The notes under the pieces were generated by a model. It ran no database searches. It saw only the letters and a list, made by a program, of their open reading frames with translations, and was not told where the DNA came from. The position numbers were made by a program, and so were the translations under genes. A DNA stretch of 64,000 nt from Comamonas koreensis (GTDB lineage Bacteria; Pseudomonadota; Gammaproteobacteria; Burkholderiales; Burkholderiaceae_C): contig NZ_CP043575.1 in NCBI RefSeq assembly GCF_014076495.1, positions 3,410,001-3,474,000 of the forward strand, given 5' to 3'. Positions 9,076 to 17,179 of this stretch are shown in pieces; the stretch's first letter is position 1; the number at the start of each line of letters is the position of its first letter.

Positions 9076-9396
9076 TCAAATGGTGATCTGTTGGCCAGCA
9101 ATGAACATCTCGTCCAGGGCATCGTCGCTCAGACCTAGCGCAGCAGCGGCCTTGGTCAGAAACGGAGAGTCGAAGCGGCGCCAGGTGCTGGTGTGGTTCC
9201 AGGCCAAGTCTGCCCACATAGCCTCTTGCCCGTCGGTGATGCCGGCCATGTAGTCAAGCACCCCCTGCGTGAGGCCCTGTAGCCCCAGGATCGCCCGGCC
9301 CTGTGCGCGGCTGATCTCGGCAGGCACGCGCGCACGGCGGTCGTCTTCGGCAATCTGCTCGGCCGTCTTGAGCTGGCCCCAGTCGATATTAGGCAT
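9076..9396 (-). CDS. Small phage protein in fibre region
   Basis: A 106-residue protein beginning MPNIDWGQLKTAEQIAEDDRRARVPAEISRAQGRAIL. Its charged N-terminal helix and later pattern (GVLDYMAGITDGQEAMWADLAWNHTSTWRRFDSPFL) resemble small proteins placed after fibres in many prophages. The start at 9396 overlaps the stop of the next gene (9389) by 8 bp. A longer reading from 9432 would bury it further in its neighbour and has an atypical Cys/Pro-rich leader, so it was rejected. Function unknown; a fibre-assembly or tail accessory role is a guess from position. Confidence 0.5.
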   Translation of the reverse strand: MPNIDWGQLKTAEQIAEDDRRARVPAEISRAQGRAILGLQGLTQGVLDYMAGITDGQEAMWADLAWNHTSTWRRFDSPFLTKAAAALGLSDDALDEMFIAGQQITI

Positions 9397-9697
9397 TGGG
9401 CACCTCGTCAGTGGGCAGTGGCACGCGGCCATCTACGGGGTTCAGGATCGGCAGCGGGAAGGCGCAGCTTTCAGGCGCATCCCAGGCGATTGGTAGCAGC
9501 AGAGTCAGCTGCAACTCGCCACCCTGGCGGCGCACATCGCCTATGATGAACTCGCAATCCACTGCAGCCGCCGGCAGAACGCCACCCTCGGGCAGTTGAG
9601 TGAAGTCGAGCAGCTCGCCGTTGATGGTGAGCTTGTCGGCATCCTTGAGCACTTCCAGTGCATCAGAGCGGACCTGAGGGGAGAGATTGATTTTCAT
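9389..9697 (-). CDS. Small phage protein downstream of repeat fibre
   Basis: A 102-residue beta-rich protein (MKINLSPQVRSDALEVLKDADKLTINGELLDFTQLPEGGVLPAAAVDCEFIIGDVRRQGGELQLTLLLPI). The ATG at 9697 overlaps the stop codon of the fibre gene in a TAATG arrangement, which indicates coupled translation. Small proteins of this type often follow side-tail fibres and may be accessory to them. I see no catalytic or metal-binding motif. Confidence 0.5.
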   Translation of the reverse strand: MKINLSPQVRSDALEVLKDADKLTINGELLDFTQLPEGGVLPAAAVDCEFIIGDVRRQGGELQLTLLLPIAWDAPESCAFPLPILNPVDGRVPLPTDEVPNA

Positions 9698-11097
9698 TAA
9701 TACCACCGTCCAATCGCAAGAATTCTTACGAAGTAATTCGCCGTATCTGAGGTGACCCTGAACAACTGCATCTTTCCAGACTGAGTAGGAGTTGGATTTG
9801 CGGTCTCGCAAGCCCAGCTATGACCCTCTGCGCCATCGACCTTTGCACCAAAGAGCCACTCGGTTGGCTGAGAAATGAATTCTGCGGGCCAGGAATATGG
9901 ACCAAAACTCGCACCATTTACAAAGACGCTGCCTGCTGCAACTGCAATCCCAGTGGTGCCCGAGACTCGCCAGCAGATCTGGGTGCCGTCGGCCAATCGA
10001 ATAAATTCACCATTGCCATTGACGCCGCGCTGCATCACCGCCCCGTTGGGGACTCCAGCCAATTGCGACACAACACCAACAAGCGCAGCGAGCGCAGCAG
10101 ACCCAAGCCCAAGATTGGAACGTGCCCCCGCAGCTGTGTTGGAGCCTGTTCCGCCCCCGTTTAATGGTGTTATGCCGGTGTGGTTAGCGCGATTCAGAAG
10201 TTGTGCATCACTGCTATTGGCGGTAGCGCCACCGGAGATGCCGGCCAACTTCGCCTTCTCTGCAGCTGTGAAGTCATTTGAGGACAGTCCTTTGCCCTCC
10301 TGCGCGTCTACCTTGGCATCCAGTGTGGACTGCAAGTTGTCGATGGAGGCAACAGCCTGCGTTCCGGTGTGCGTGCTACGGTCGCGCAGCTGTGCGTCGG
10401 TCGCGTTCTTTGTGGCTTGCTCTGCAATGGCACCAAGCTTCGTTGCTTCAGCGGTCGAATAGTCGTTGGTACTGAGGCCCTTACCGGCGACCTTTTCCAC
10501 CTTGCTGTCGAGCGCCGCCTGCAAACCAGCAACTGTTGCTATCGACTGCGTGCCGGTGTGCGTCGTGCGATCGCGCAGTTGGGCATCACTGGCGTTTGCG
10601 GTTGCACCCACGGCTATACCTGCCAGCTTGTCTCGATCCGCAGTTGCGTAGTCCTGAGTGGACAGGCCCTTGCCGGTGACCTTGTCAACCTTGGTATCGA
10701 GGCCTGACTGCATTGCTGCCGCCTGCACAAAGTTCGTCAGTCCGTGAGCGGTTACCCTCATACCCAGATAGTCGCCAGGCATGTAGCTTTGCGCCTGCGT
10801 CCCCTCTTGGCCTCGCTGCACATAGATGCGCAGCTCGTTCACCACCGAGCTATCCACGGCCAGCACTTTGATGATCTCGATGTTGCTCTCAACAGAGCCT
10901 GACTTTTTAAACCCGGTGATGGTGTACCAGTTCCCATCATTCAAGGGGGCCAAATACACCGCAGCGCCCGAGCTGATGCGCAAGATGCCGTAATCCAGCT
11001 CGTTATCCGGATCTCCTGTCGTTGGTGCTGACTTGACCGGCGCAGTGAATTGAGACTGAAAGTTGTTGATAAAGATCTGCTTGGCCATCTCAGTCAT
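9697..11097 (-). CDS. Tail fibre with three tandem ~63-residue repeats
   Basis: A 466-residue fibre. After a head-binding N-terminal region (~140 residues) come three tandem units of about 63 residues. Each starts GLS[TS][QN]D[YF] and contains DAQL[RL][DN]R...HTGTQ or HTGI, at about residues 145-330. A Gly/Ala/Asn-rich linker follows, then a beta-rich C-terminal head with aromatic residues, probably the receptor-binding part. The repeat pattern is typical of trimeric side-tail fibres. The start ATG overlaps the upstream gene by 8 bp; an alternative ATG lies 3 codons later. Confidence 0.75.
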   Translation of the reverse strand: MTEMAKQIFINNFQSQFTAPVKSAPTTGDPDNELDYGILRISSGAAVYLAPLNDGNWYTITGFKKSGSVESNIEIIKVLAVDSSVVNELRIYVQRGQEGTQAQSYMPGDYLGMRVTAHGLTNFVQAAAMQSGLDTKVDKVTGKGLSTQDYATADRDKLAGIAVGATANASDAQLRDRTTHTGTQSIATVAGLQAALDSKVEKVAGKGLSTNDYSTAEATKLGAIAEQATKNATDAQLRDRSTHTGTQAVASIDNLQSTLDAKVDAQEGKGLSSNDFTAAEKAKLAGISGGATANSSDAQLLNRANHTGITPLNGGGTGSNTAAGARSNLGLGSAALAALVGVVSQLAGVPNGAVMQRGVNGNGEFIRLADGTQICWRVSGTTGIAVAAGSVFVNGASFGPYSWPAEFISQPTEWLFGAKVDGAEGHSWACETANPTPTQSGKMQLFRVTSDTANYFVRILAIGRWY

Positions 11098-11392
11098 CCT
11101 TAACCGTCATCGTGAACTCGTTTTCTTTCTCACGGCCGTCGCCGGTGACGGCTAGAACGGTGATCTTGTAGCGGCCCGCCAGAGGCTTGATGCACCACAC
11201 CTTCACGCGTTGGTGCTGCACAGCAAATGAGCGACCAAACCCCGAGTACGGCACCTCCGAGCCATCAGCCAGGCTCTGCACCTTCACGGTGGCCGAGGTG
11301 ATCGTGTCGTCGATAGGCAAGAACTCCGAGAAGTCCATGTCGTAATCGAGGGTCTCGGATGGTTGTTGCGTGAATTTGCCAATGATTGCCAT
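11090..11392 (-). CDS. Small beta-rich phage structural protein
   Basis: A 100-residue protein (MAIIGKFTQQPSETLDYDMDFSEFLPIDDTITSATVKVQ...GRYKITVLAVTGDGREKENEFTMTVKDD). The alternating beta strands with GRYKITV and ENEFTMTV suggest an Ig-like or fibronectin-like sandwich, as in small fibre or head-associated proteins of many prophages. It overlaps the fibre gene by 8 bp and abuts the previous gene at a shared base (ATGA-type junction). Its precise position in the virion is unknown. Confidence 0.55.
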   Translation of the reverse strand: MAIIGKFTQQPSETLDYDMDFSEFLPIDDTITSATVKVQSLADGSEVPYSGFGRSFAVQHQRVKVWCIKPLAGRYKITVLAVTGDGREKENEFTMTVKDD

Positions 11393-11982
11393 CAGCCCAC
11401 CTTCATTTCTCTGTCTTGGTACGGCACGTACATCACACGGATGTCGGGCGCGTCTTCGTCGTACGGGATCTGCTTGATAGTGTCCCCAGACACGGTTACT
11501 CGTACCCGCATAGCGAAAGGCACAACGGTGCGGAATCTCTCGTAGCTGCGCACCGCAGCCAGGCGCAGTGCCACAGCTGGTGAGATGGCAAGCGGGCCCA
11601 GCGGGGTGTAAGTCTTGAAGTTCGGCGTGAGGTCCGCCCTAGGACTAATCGCTACCCTGCCCTGGCTGATGCTCCGCCTCGGAAACACCGTCACATGGGG
11701 CACCAGCAGCACCCGTTGCGCGAAGGTCAGCTTTGTGCGCGAGCGATTGGTCCCGAGGATGGTGAGCTGCGCGGTGGGCGCAATGACGGTCCGGCCGCTG
11801 CGAACCAATGTTTTCCACACCGAAATCAGTTCGGCCCTGGCGGTGAACTCCACCGGCGCGCGCGCTCGCACCCGCCCATTTGGCCGCAACACTGCAGCCA
11901 TATTGAACGTGGTGCTGACACGCTGAATCGAGTCTTCTACCAGCTCGTTTATCAGCGCGGCGTTGATGCTCTCGCTGTTCAT
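11392..11982 (-). CDS. Phage structural protein of unknown function
   Basis: A 196-residue protein that is unusually rich in Arg, Val, Ala and Pro, made of short beta-like segments (NGRVRARAPVEFTARAELISVWKTLVRSGRTVIAPTAQLTILG). It starts MNSESINAALINELVEDSIQRVS and ends VMYVPYQDREMKVG. It joins the next gene through an overlapping stop/start. It lies in the run of small virion genes between the adaptor proteins and the repeat fibre. No family is recognised. Confidence 0.5.
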   Translation of the reverse strand: MNSESINAALINELVEDSIQRVSTTFNMAAVLRPNGRVRARAPVEFTARAELISVWKTLVRSGRTVIAPTAQLTILGTNRSRTKLTFAQRVLLVPHVTVFPRRSISQGRVAISPRADLTPNFKTYTPLGPLAISPAVALRLAAVRSYERFRTVVPFAMRVRVTVSGDTIKQIPYDEDAPDIRVMYVPYQDREMKVG

Positions 11983-11998
11983 CCTGGTGCGCGACCGA

Positions 11999-12403
11999 TC
12001 AGAGGAAGTTCAGCATCAAATCGCCGCTGAGCTGCGAAGAGTCGATGAAGTACACATCGTTGATGTTGAGCAGTTTGGGAGCCGGCAGCGCTTCACTGAA
12101 AATCAAGTTTCCACCTGTGAGCGCATCCACCACACCGATGTGGGTCACCGTGACAGCCGCACCCGTCACTGGCGCGAACTCGGCGCGCTCAGTGTTGAAT
12201 GTGCTGCCGTTGTTCGCCGTTGCGAACGTGGGCGCCTGGATGCGCGTGTACCAGCTGCCGGTCACCTCAGTGCCAGCCGTGAACGAATCGGTGGGGTCAG
12301 CCTTGAACAGCGCCAGGTAGCGCCCCGGCACGCCAGGCATCGCGATGCCCTTGCACCAGAAATTGGCAGTTGCGTTGGCGGCGTAGGTAGAAAATCCAGA
12401 CAT
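11999..12403 (-). CDS. Small virion protein (fibre or baseplate-like)
   Basis: A 134-residue protein starting MSGFSTYAANATANFWCKG, with the central pattern GRYLALFKADPTDSFTAGTEVTGSWYTRI and a later VTHIGVVDALTGGNLIFSEAL. The L-A-L-F-x-A-D-P-T box and the beta-rich layout are common in small tail-associated proteins of short-tailed and other prophages. It is in tight array with the adaptor gene (3 bp gap). Its virion location cannot be stated from sequence. Confidence 0.55.
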   Translation of the reverse strand: MSGFSTYAANATANFWCKGIAMPGVPGRYLALFKADPTDSFTAGTEVTGSWYTRIQAPTFATANNGSTFNTERAEFAPVTGAAVTVTHIGVVDALTGGNLIFSEALPAPKLLNINDVYFIDSSQLSGDLMLNFL

Positions 12404-12406
12404 CTT

Positions 12407-13030
12407 TTATGCCTCCGGTTTTGCTTGTTGCAGGCCGACATCGGCCGCGAATGCTTGATAAAAACTGCCCGCTTTCGAGTCCGAGGCGGCTTCGGTGTCC
12501 TTGCTGTGCGCGCGAAAGCACACCCAGTTGAGGAGCGCGCCGCGGTACGTGTCAGGGATGGAAATGGGCTGGCCAGCCGTGATGTCTGGCGGGACCGCGC
12601 TGTATGTCATCAGAACGAAGCCGGCGCCGGTGTTTGCAGGCCACACCCAGAACTGCTCACGGATGTGCGGATCAGGCATGAAGTGCACGACTTCAAGCTG
12701 GGCCTTGTCAGCGGGCCACCTGGCGCGGGACTGGTCCAGGTAGTCGCGGGAGGTGGCGCGAATGCGCTTCCCCGGCGTCGCGCCATTGATACCCAGGTTG
12801 TAGGCCAGGTCCAGCACTGTGATGGCCCCAGCCGGTGCGCGCTGCAACACCCCCTGTGCCAGCTTCTGAGGCTCAGTCTTCGTGTAGGCCTGCGGTACCG
12901 CATTGACCACCTGCGTCTGCGCTTCGTTGAGCCAACCCAGCAGCTCTGGCTGGGTCCAGCGCGTGTTGCTCTGATCCTGCAGAATGATCGATGCTTGGTC
13001 GATGAGGCGCTGCGCCACGATGGTTCCCAT
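12407..13030 (-). CDS. Phage adaptor protein (DUF6682-like head-tail adaptor)
   Basis: A 207-residue protein. The N-terminus (MGTIVAQRLIDQASIILQDQSNTRWTQPELLGWLNEAQTQVVNAVPQAY) carries the Trp-x-x-x-E-L-L-x-W-L-N-E-A-Q motif of adaptor proteins that dock below the portal. The C-terminal half contains ISIPDTYRGALLNWVCFRAHSKDTE, also typical. The ATG at 13030 is preceded by GAGGAG at a good distance, so it is preferred to an ATG 5 codons upstream that overlaps the neighbour. The pair of adaptor-like genes here fits a neck of a short-tailed phage. Confidence 0.65.
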   Translation of the reverse strand: MGTIVAQRLIDQASIILQDQSNTRWTQPELLGWLNEAQTQVVNAVPQAYTKTEPQKLAQGVLQRAPAGAITVLDLAYNLGINGATPGKRIRATSRDYLDQSRARWPADKAQLEVVHFMPDPHIREQFWVWPANTGAGFVLMTYSAVPPDITAGQPISIPDTYRGALLNWVCFRAHSKDTEAASDSKAGSFYQAFAADVGLQQAKPEA

Positions 13031-13041
13031 GCTGACGCTCC

Positions 13042-13677
13042 TCAATGCCTGCTGCGCGTGCGCAGCGGTGCGCGGGCGCGGTTGGTGATGGCGCCCGCTT
13101 GGGCGTTATGCATTGCACCGTGGAACAGCTGCCTGTGCAGCGCGCCCAGATCGGGAGCGGACCAAGGTTTGCCGGGCATCAGCATCAGGCGCGCCAGGGC
13201 GCCATCAACGATTCGCTCCCCCCACTTGGCCCAGATCCAGCCCGGGATGGTCGTGGCCGCCCGTGATGGTTGCAGCGCCAAGTCGATCTCCAGCACGCCA
13301 GCCTGGCTGGTGACCGGCACGGGATGCAGTAGCACCTGCTCGGTGTCGTTCTGTGCCCAGAAGCGCGGTGCGCCAGTGGGGTCCCCGTACTCAACCTCAT
13401 CGAGCCATTTCCCCTGATTGGCCGGAGCCAGCGCTTTCCCGCGATAGCGCACGGACAGCACCCTCACCACCGCTGCACCCATGTCCGGCTCGAGCTCCAC
13501 CGCGCGCTGGCCGGCAGTCAAGCTGGCGTCCTCTTGCGTGTATGTCCACACGCCAGAAGTGCTGCAGAATTCGATGGCCGCATTGCGGATAGCCAGCTCG
13601 GTTACGGGCGAGGACGGGTCGGCGGCCAGGTGCGGCAGCACATCGTCTACGGCGTCAGCGAGGGTGAAGGCGGCCAT
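13042..13677 (-). CDS. Head-tail connector-like protein
   Basis: A 211-residue protein starting MAAFTLADAVDDVLPHLAADPSSPVTELAIRNAAIEFCSTSGVW. The opening resembles adaptor/connector proteins that begin with a helix followed by a Trp-containing turn. The middle is beta-rich (VVRVLSVRYRGKALAP), and residues 150-195 are helical (WAKWGERIVDGALARLMLMPGKPW). It precedes the DUF6682-like adaptor, with an upstream start for that gene overlapping its stop. A role in head completion or neck assembly is inferred from this order. Confidence 0.55.
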   Translation of the reverse strand: MAAFTLADAVDDVLPHLAADPSSPVTELAIRNAAIEFCSTSGVWTYTQEDASLTAGQRAVELEPDMGAAVVRVLSVRYRGKALAPANQGKWLDEVEYGDPTGAPRFWAQNDTEQVLLHPVPVTSQAGVLEIDLALQPSRAATTIPGWIWAKWGERIVDGALARLMLMPGKPWSAPDLGALHRQLFHGAMHNAQAGAITNRARAPLRTRSRH

Positions 13678-13678
13678 A

Positions 13679-14044
13679 TCAGTCTGCCGCTTTGATCGAC
13701 GGGTCTACGACTGCGCCTTCGGCCTCCAGTTCGCGCACCTGGTCCAGCAGGTCGGCCGTGGCCTTACCCTTGAGGACCTTGTCGAACTTGCGCTTGGCGT
13801 ACTCGCGCAGCTCACCGGCGGTGAACTTCTCCAGCGGCTTGTTTTCGGCGGCGACCTGCAGCGCGTCCTTCGCGGGCGGCTCGCTGCCATCCACCAGGCG
13901 GAACTCGCTGGGGTGGCGCAGTAGCGCGGTGGCTTGGGCGTCTGAGACTTCCGCGACGGCGCCCTTACCCTTCCAGGTCTTGCCGCTGTGCGCCACGCGA
14001 TCCGTGACGAAGGGCTTACGGCCGATGTATTCGATTGATGGCAT
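13679..14044 (-). CDS. Small phage head-region protein
   Basis: A 121-residue protein beginning MPSIEYIGRKPFVTDRVAHSGKTWKGKGAVAEVSDAQATALLRHPSEFRLV, an N-terminal pattern often seen in small proteins just after major capsid genes. The C-terminal part (LEKFTAGELREYAKRKFDKVLKGKATADLLDQVRELE) is a charged helical region resembling a HeH/LEM-like DNA-binding or assembly helix pair. It follows the connector gene with a 1-bp gap. Exact role unknown. Confidence 0.55.
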   Translation of the reverse strand: MPSIEYIGRKPFVTDRVAHSGKTWKGKGAVAEVSDAQATALLRHPSEFRLVDGSEPPAKDALQVAAENKPLEKFTAGELREYAKRKFDKVLKGKATADLLDQVRELEAEGAVVDPSIKAAD

Positions 14045-14105
14045 GTGTGCTCCTTACAAGAAAGCCCGCACCACGCGAGGCGGTGCAGGCGTTCACGGGC
14101 TGGGC

Positions 14106-14513
14106 TTAGATGCCCTCAGGGGACTGCAGAACGGTCAGGTCCAGGCGGCCCGTAGCGGCCGCACCGGTGACGGTTGCAGTCACGAAATAGCGGACCTTCT
14201 TTTTCACCGGGGCGGCGGCGCTGCGCGCTACGCCGGCGGCGGCCGTATCGGTGGCGGCCAGCAGGATCGCGGCGTCTTCCGCGAATGCGGTGCCGTCGAA
14301 TGCCTCGATGCCGATCGACACCTTGCTGCCAGCGCCCAAGGCGCCATACACCAGCTTGGCGTCGTGGATCTTGGTGCCGGCAGAGAAGTCCAGCAGGCGG
14401 ATCTTGGTGCCCGCAGCTGCAGCGTTCAGGGTGATATACCCATGTTCAGCAGCCAGGCCACGGTCGCCCACGTACTGCACGCTATCCAGGGAAGGAGCAT
14501 TGATAGTTGCCAT
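14106..14513 (-). CDS. Putative capsid decoration/head protein
   Basis: A 135-residue Ala/Gly/Thr-rich beta protein (MATINAPSLDSVQYVGDRGLAAEHGYITLNAAAAGTKIRLLDFSAGTKIHDAKLVYGALGAGSKVSIGIEAFDG) placed directly after the major capsid gene. Position, size and beta-rich composition suit a capsid decoration or head fibre protein. A strong GC hairpin lies between it and the capsid gene and may reduce its expression relative to capsid. No specific family is recognised. Confidence 0.55.
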   Translation of the reverse strand: MATINAPSLDSVQYVGDRGLAAEHGYITLNAAAAGTKIRLLDFSAGTKIHDAKLVYGALGAGSKVSIGIEAFDGTAFAEDAAILLAATDTAAAGVARSAAAPVKKKVRYFVTATVTGAAATGRLDLTVLQSPEGI

Positions 14514-14530
14514 GATCTAATCTCGATTCT

Positions 14531-14547
14531 GGGAGGCAACGCCTCCC
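14531..14547 (-). terminator. GC hairpin after the capsid gene
   Basis: A perfect 7-bp stem (GGGAGGC/GCCTCCC) with a 3-base loop sits 33 bp past the capsid stop codon. No T-run follows in the reading direction, so it more likely protects the capsid mRNA 3' end or attenuates than fully terminates. Confidence 0.45.
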
Positions 14548-14579
14548 GTTATTGATTGACGAATTGAGCCAGGCTCACG

Positions 14580-15851
14580 TTACGAGGCGAGCAAAGCCCG
14601 GCCTTCGGCGGATTCGATGGCGGGTGCGTAGGAGTCGAACACCGCGCAGCCGTGGTCGGTCATCACGCCGTCGATCTCGAAGCGGATCTTGGCGGTGCCA
14701 CCCATGTCGCCCGCAACGATCTCGATCACGTTGCCGTGGTCGGTCTTCTCCTCCGACCAGTCGTAGAAATAAGCGCTCTCGCCACCGCTGCGACCGTAGG
14801 CCCGGCCCAAAGCCTGCGCGCCGACGATGATCGAACGGTCAGTGGGGACTGCAGCAGTCTTCTCCACCGGCGTGAACTTGCCGCCGGTGCCCTGGTCCAC
14901 TTGCACCTTGGAACCCGTGTCAAAGCGGATGGCATAGCGCTTGAGCGTAGCGATCAGCATGCCACCCCACATGATGGTTTCCATGTTGTCGAACAGCGGA
15001 TGCTTTGCCCCAGGCACCTTGCGAGCCACGGCATCTGCCACAGCCTTTGCCCACTGCGAGGTAGTGCCGCGCTGCTTGAGGTACAGGAACTGGCGCTCGG
15101 ACACGAACCACACGTACAGAGGCGAGTTCCAGTACTTGTCGTCGTTCTCGTACTTGATGCCCTGCAGGGGAACAGTGGACTCACGGATCTGCGAGCCAAC
15201 GCGCTCGATGTCGGTGAAGGTCATCGCATCGGTGGTGGCCAGCTCTTCCACGCTGGTGGCGTCACCAGCATAGAACTGGCGGTTCTTGGTTGGAGCCTGG
15301 ACATCATTGACCATGATGCCGTTGAAGTCCTCGTCAGAGTCTTGCGGCACAACCCAGTCGGAATGGTTCTGGGTGCCACGGGCGCCGGCCAGCTGCACCA
15401 GCGTGCGCTGGTCTTCCAGGCGGCCCATGTAATCGGTCAAGCCGGTCATCACCACATCGCGCAAATTGTGCACGGTGCGCTTCTGGGACATCTTGCCGCC
15501 GTTGTCGGCACCGGCGCGCGTCTGGTTGATCCAGATGTCCATGCTGGAGCTCGACGTTTTCATCATCTTGCCCTGCACGCGGGTGTCACCCATCACGGGC
15601 TTGCCGCGCAGAGGGTTGAACAGGTCGATGCTGACACGGTCACCTGCAGTCTTGGACAGGTCACCGGCCTTAACCACTGGATAGCCAGGCGCGGTCTGGT
15701 CCTTAGCCTTGCTGCCAAATTCGGCGTTCTTGGGCATTGGGCCCGAGAGCATGTTCAGGAAGCCGGGAGCCTGCTGCACCTTGGTGAACAGACCTGCGGA
15801 GAAGACTTTCGCAGCCAGTGGGCTGCCGATTGGGATGGAATTTGCTGCCAT
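14580..15851 (-). CDS. Major capsid protein (N4 gp56 / DUF4043 family)
   Basis: A 423-residue protein typical of the N4-type HK97-fold capsid family. Markers are the early AKVFSAGLFTKVQQAPGFLNMLSGPMP, the conserved GDRVSIDLFNPLRGKPVMGDTRVQGK (~residues 70-95), WINQTRAG, and a late block GGESAYFYDWSEEKTDHGN followed by AGDMGGTAKIRFEIDGVMTDHGCAVFDSYA. It lies between the scaffold gene (16 bp upstream) and a decoration-like gene, the usual head-gene order. The length fits the family. The identification is good; capsid size cannot be told. Confidence 0.85.
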   Translation of the reverse strand: MAANSIPIGSPLAAKVFSAGLFTKVQQAPGFLNMLSGPMPKNAEFGSKAKDQTAPGYPVVKAGDLSKTAGDRVSIDLFNPLRGKPVMGDTRVQGKMMKTSSSSMDIWINQTRAGADNGGKMSQKRTVHNLRDVVMTGLTDYMGRLEDQRTLVQLAGARGTQNHSDWVVPQDSDEDFNGIMVNDVQAPTKNRQFYAGDATSVEELATTDAMTFTDIERVGSQIRESTVPLQGIKYENDDKYWNSPLYVWFVSERQFLYLKQRGTTSQWAKAVADAVARKVPGAKHPLFDNMETIMWGGMLIATLKRYAIRFDTGSKVQVDQGTGGKFTPVEKTAAVPTDRSIIVGAQALGRAYGRSGGESAYFYDWSEEKTDHGNVIEIVAGDMGGTAKIRFEIDGVMTDHGCAVFDSYAPAIESAEGRALLAS

Positions 15852-15867
15852 AGTGATTTACCTCAAT

Positions 15868-16890
15868 TCACAACTTTGCGAAATACGCTGCCTGTTCGGC
15901 TGGCGACATGCTCTGCAGCTTTTGCGCGATCTGCGCTGCTGACAGGTTCTGTATTTCGTCGATTGCCGTTTCTTTCGGCGCGGCGCCTGCTGGGAACTGC
16001 TGCAGCGATGCGGGCATCTCGGAGTGCTGCTCCTTTGCCTTTGCCACAGCGGCTGCCTTGAGGTCTGCCGCGCCTGCCTTGGTAGTACCGAGGTCAATGG
16101 TCTTACCCGTCGAAGACTCCGCCATCTCGACAGCCTTGGCGAACCGCTCCGCCATGGGCTTGTCTTTCCATGCCGCTTGCTGCACCAGCAGTACATCGAA
16201 CTGCTGCGCAACGGCGAACATGGCAGGATCATTGGCTTGGATATGGGCCAGCTTGGGCACCGTATCGATTGCCTCCTGCACAGCTTCACGCTGCTGGTTG
16301 GCCTGCCGCTCCTGCGCACTGGCATACGCCTGCTGCATAGGGTCGACCTTGTTGGCGAACTGCTCCTCCAGGCTCTTGCCAACGCTTTGCAGCTTGGCCA
16401 CCGCCTTGTAGACAGTCGGGAAGTCTTCTTTCAGCTCAAGCAGCTCTGCGTCGGTCAGGTCGCCCGCTTTGTCCATCAACTCCGCTGCGCGCTCGGTGTC
16501 AGCATCACCGGGGGTACTGTTTTGCTTTGCGCGCAGCTGTTCAAGCTCGGTCTGTGCTTGCTGGTACTTGGCGTTGATCTCGTCGCGCTCGCGCTGCGCC
16601 GCTTGACGTTGTTCACGCTCACCAGCCAGGACAGTGAAGGGAAGAACGTGCTTGCCGTTTTTGGACTGAATGCCATCAGCGGTGTGCTCGTCGCCTTCGC
16701 CCTCGCCTGGGACGACTTCGGGTTTCTTTTCCTCTGCAGGGGCTGCAGATGAATCCTTTGCAGGCTCAGTGCCCGAGGTGCCCGGGGCCGCGTCGTCGTC
16801 CGGGGTGCCGGCCGACAGCTTCTCGTACAGAGCAAGCGCGTCTGTAGGGCTCAGGTTCTCAGGGATTTGGTCTGCTATTGGATCTGCCAT
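15868..16890 (-). CDS. Scaffolding protein
   Basis: A 340-residue acidic, Gln/Ala/Glu-rich protein made almost entirely of predicted helix and coiled coil. An unstructured acidic N-terminus (residues ~25-90: DDDAAPGTSGTEPAKDSSAAPAEEKKPEVVPGEGEGDEHTADG) is followed by a long Gln/Glu coiled-coil region. The end (LSAAQIAQKLQSMSPAEQAAYFAKL) is typical of phage scaffolds that bind the capsid. It directly precedes the major capsid gene. The ATG at 16890 (MADPIADQ) is chosen because AGAACCGAGAG lies just upstream; a longer reading from 17052 has an unlikely Arg/Phe-rich leader. Confidence 0.75.
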   Translation of the reverse strand: MADPIADQIPENLSPTDALALYEKLSAGTPDDDAAPGTSGTEPAKDSSAAPAEEKKPEVVPGEGEGDEHTADGIQSKNGKHVLPFTVLAGEREQRQAAQRERDEINAKYQQAQTELEQLRAKQNSTPGDADTERAAELMDKAGDLTDAELLELKEDFPTVYKAVAKLQSVGKSLEEQFANKVDPMQQAYASAQERQANQQREAVQEAIDTVPKLAHIQANDPAMFAVAQQFDVLLVQQAAWKDKPMAERFAKAVEMAESSTGKTIDLGTTKAGAADLKAAAVAKAKEQHSEMPASLQQFPAGAAPKETAIDEIQNLSAAQIAQKLQSMSPAEQAAYFAKL

Positions 16891-17179
16891 AACTCTCGGT
16901 TCTCCGTTTAACGCACTGGTGCGAATAGGCCTGCATTGAGGACGTAACCCTGTCCGGGGTATCAACTGGGCCAGTGAACCGAAATTTATTGAGAATTTCT
17001 TACTCGTATCGGGAAAATTGAGCAAATCAAAACCGGCGCGTGGTCGGCTCAAAAGAGCATCAAAAGTTGCTTTTTGGAATAATTGATCCCCCTAATGATC
17101 TTCTATCAAGACACGCGCTAGCATAGGTCACGGGCCATCTAGGTTACATTGAGGTACACATCACTCATATCGAAGCAAC
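16891..17179. other. AT-rich divergent intergenic region
   Basis: These 289 bp separate the leftward scaffold gene from the rightward accessory gene at 17,180. The region is clearly richer in A+T than its neighbours and contains several TTGA elements (around 17,005-17,030 and 17,080). No confident promoter pair or coding frame is seen. Confidence 0.4.

Noticed and set aside
9697..11097. Diversity-generating retroelement at the repeat fibre, as in BPP-1
   Set aside because: No reverse transcriptase or template repeat is found in the neighbourhood; the repeats are coding tandem units.
14531..14547. Strong terminator after the capsid gene
   Set aside because: The hairpin lacks a T-run in the reading direction; kept only as a possible attenuator or mRNA-end hairpin.
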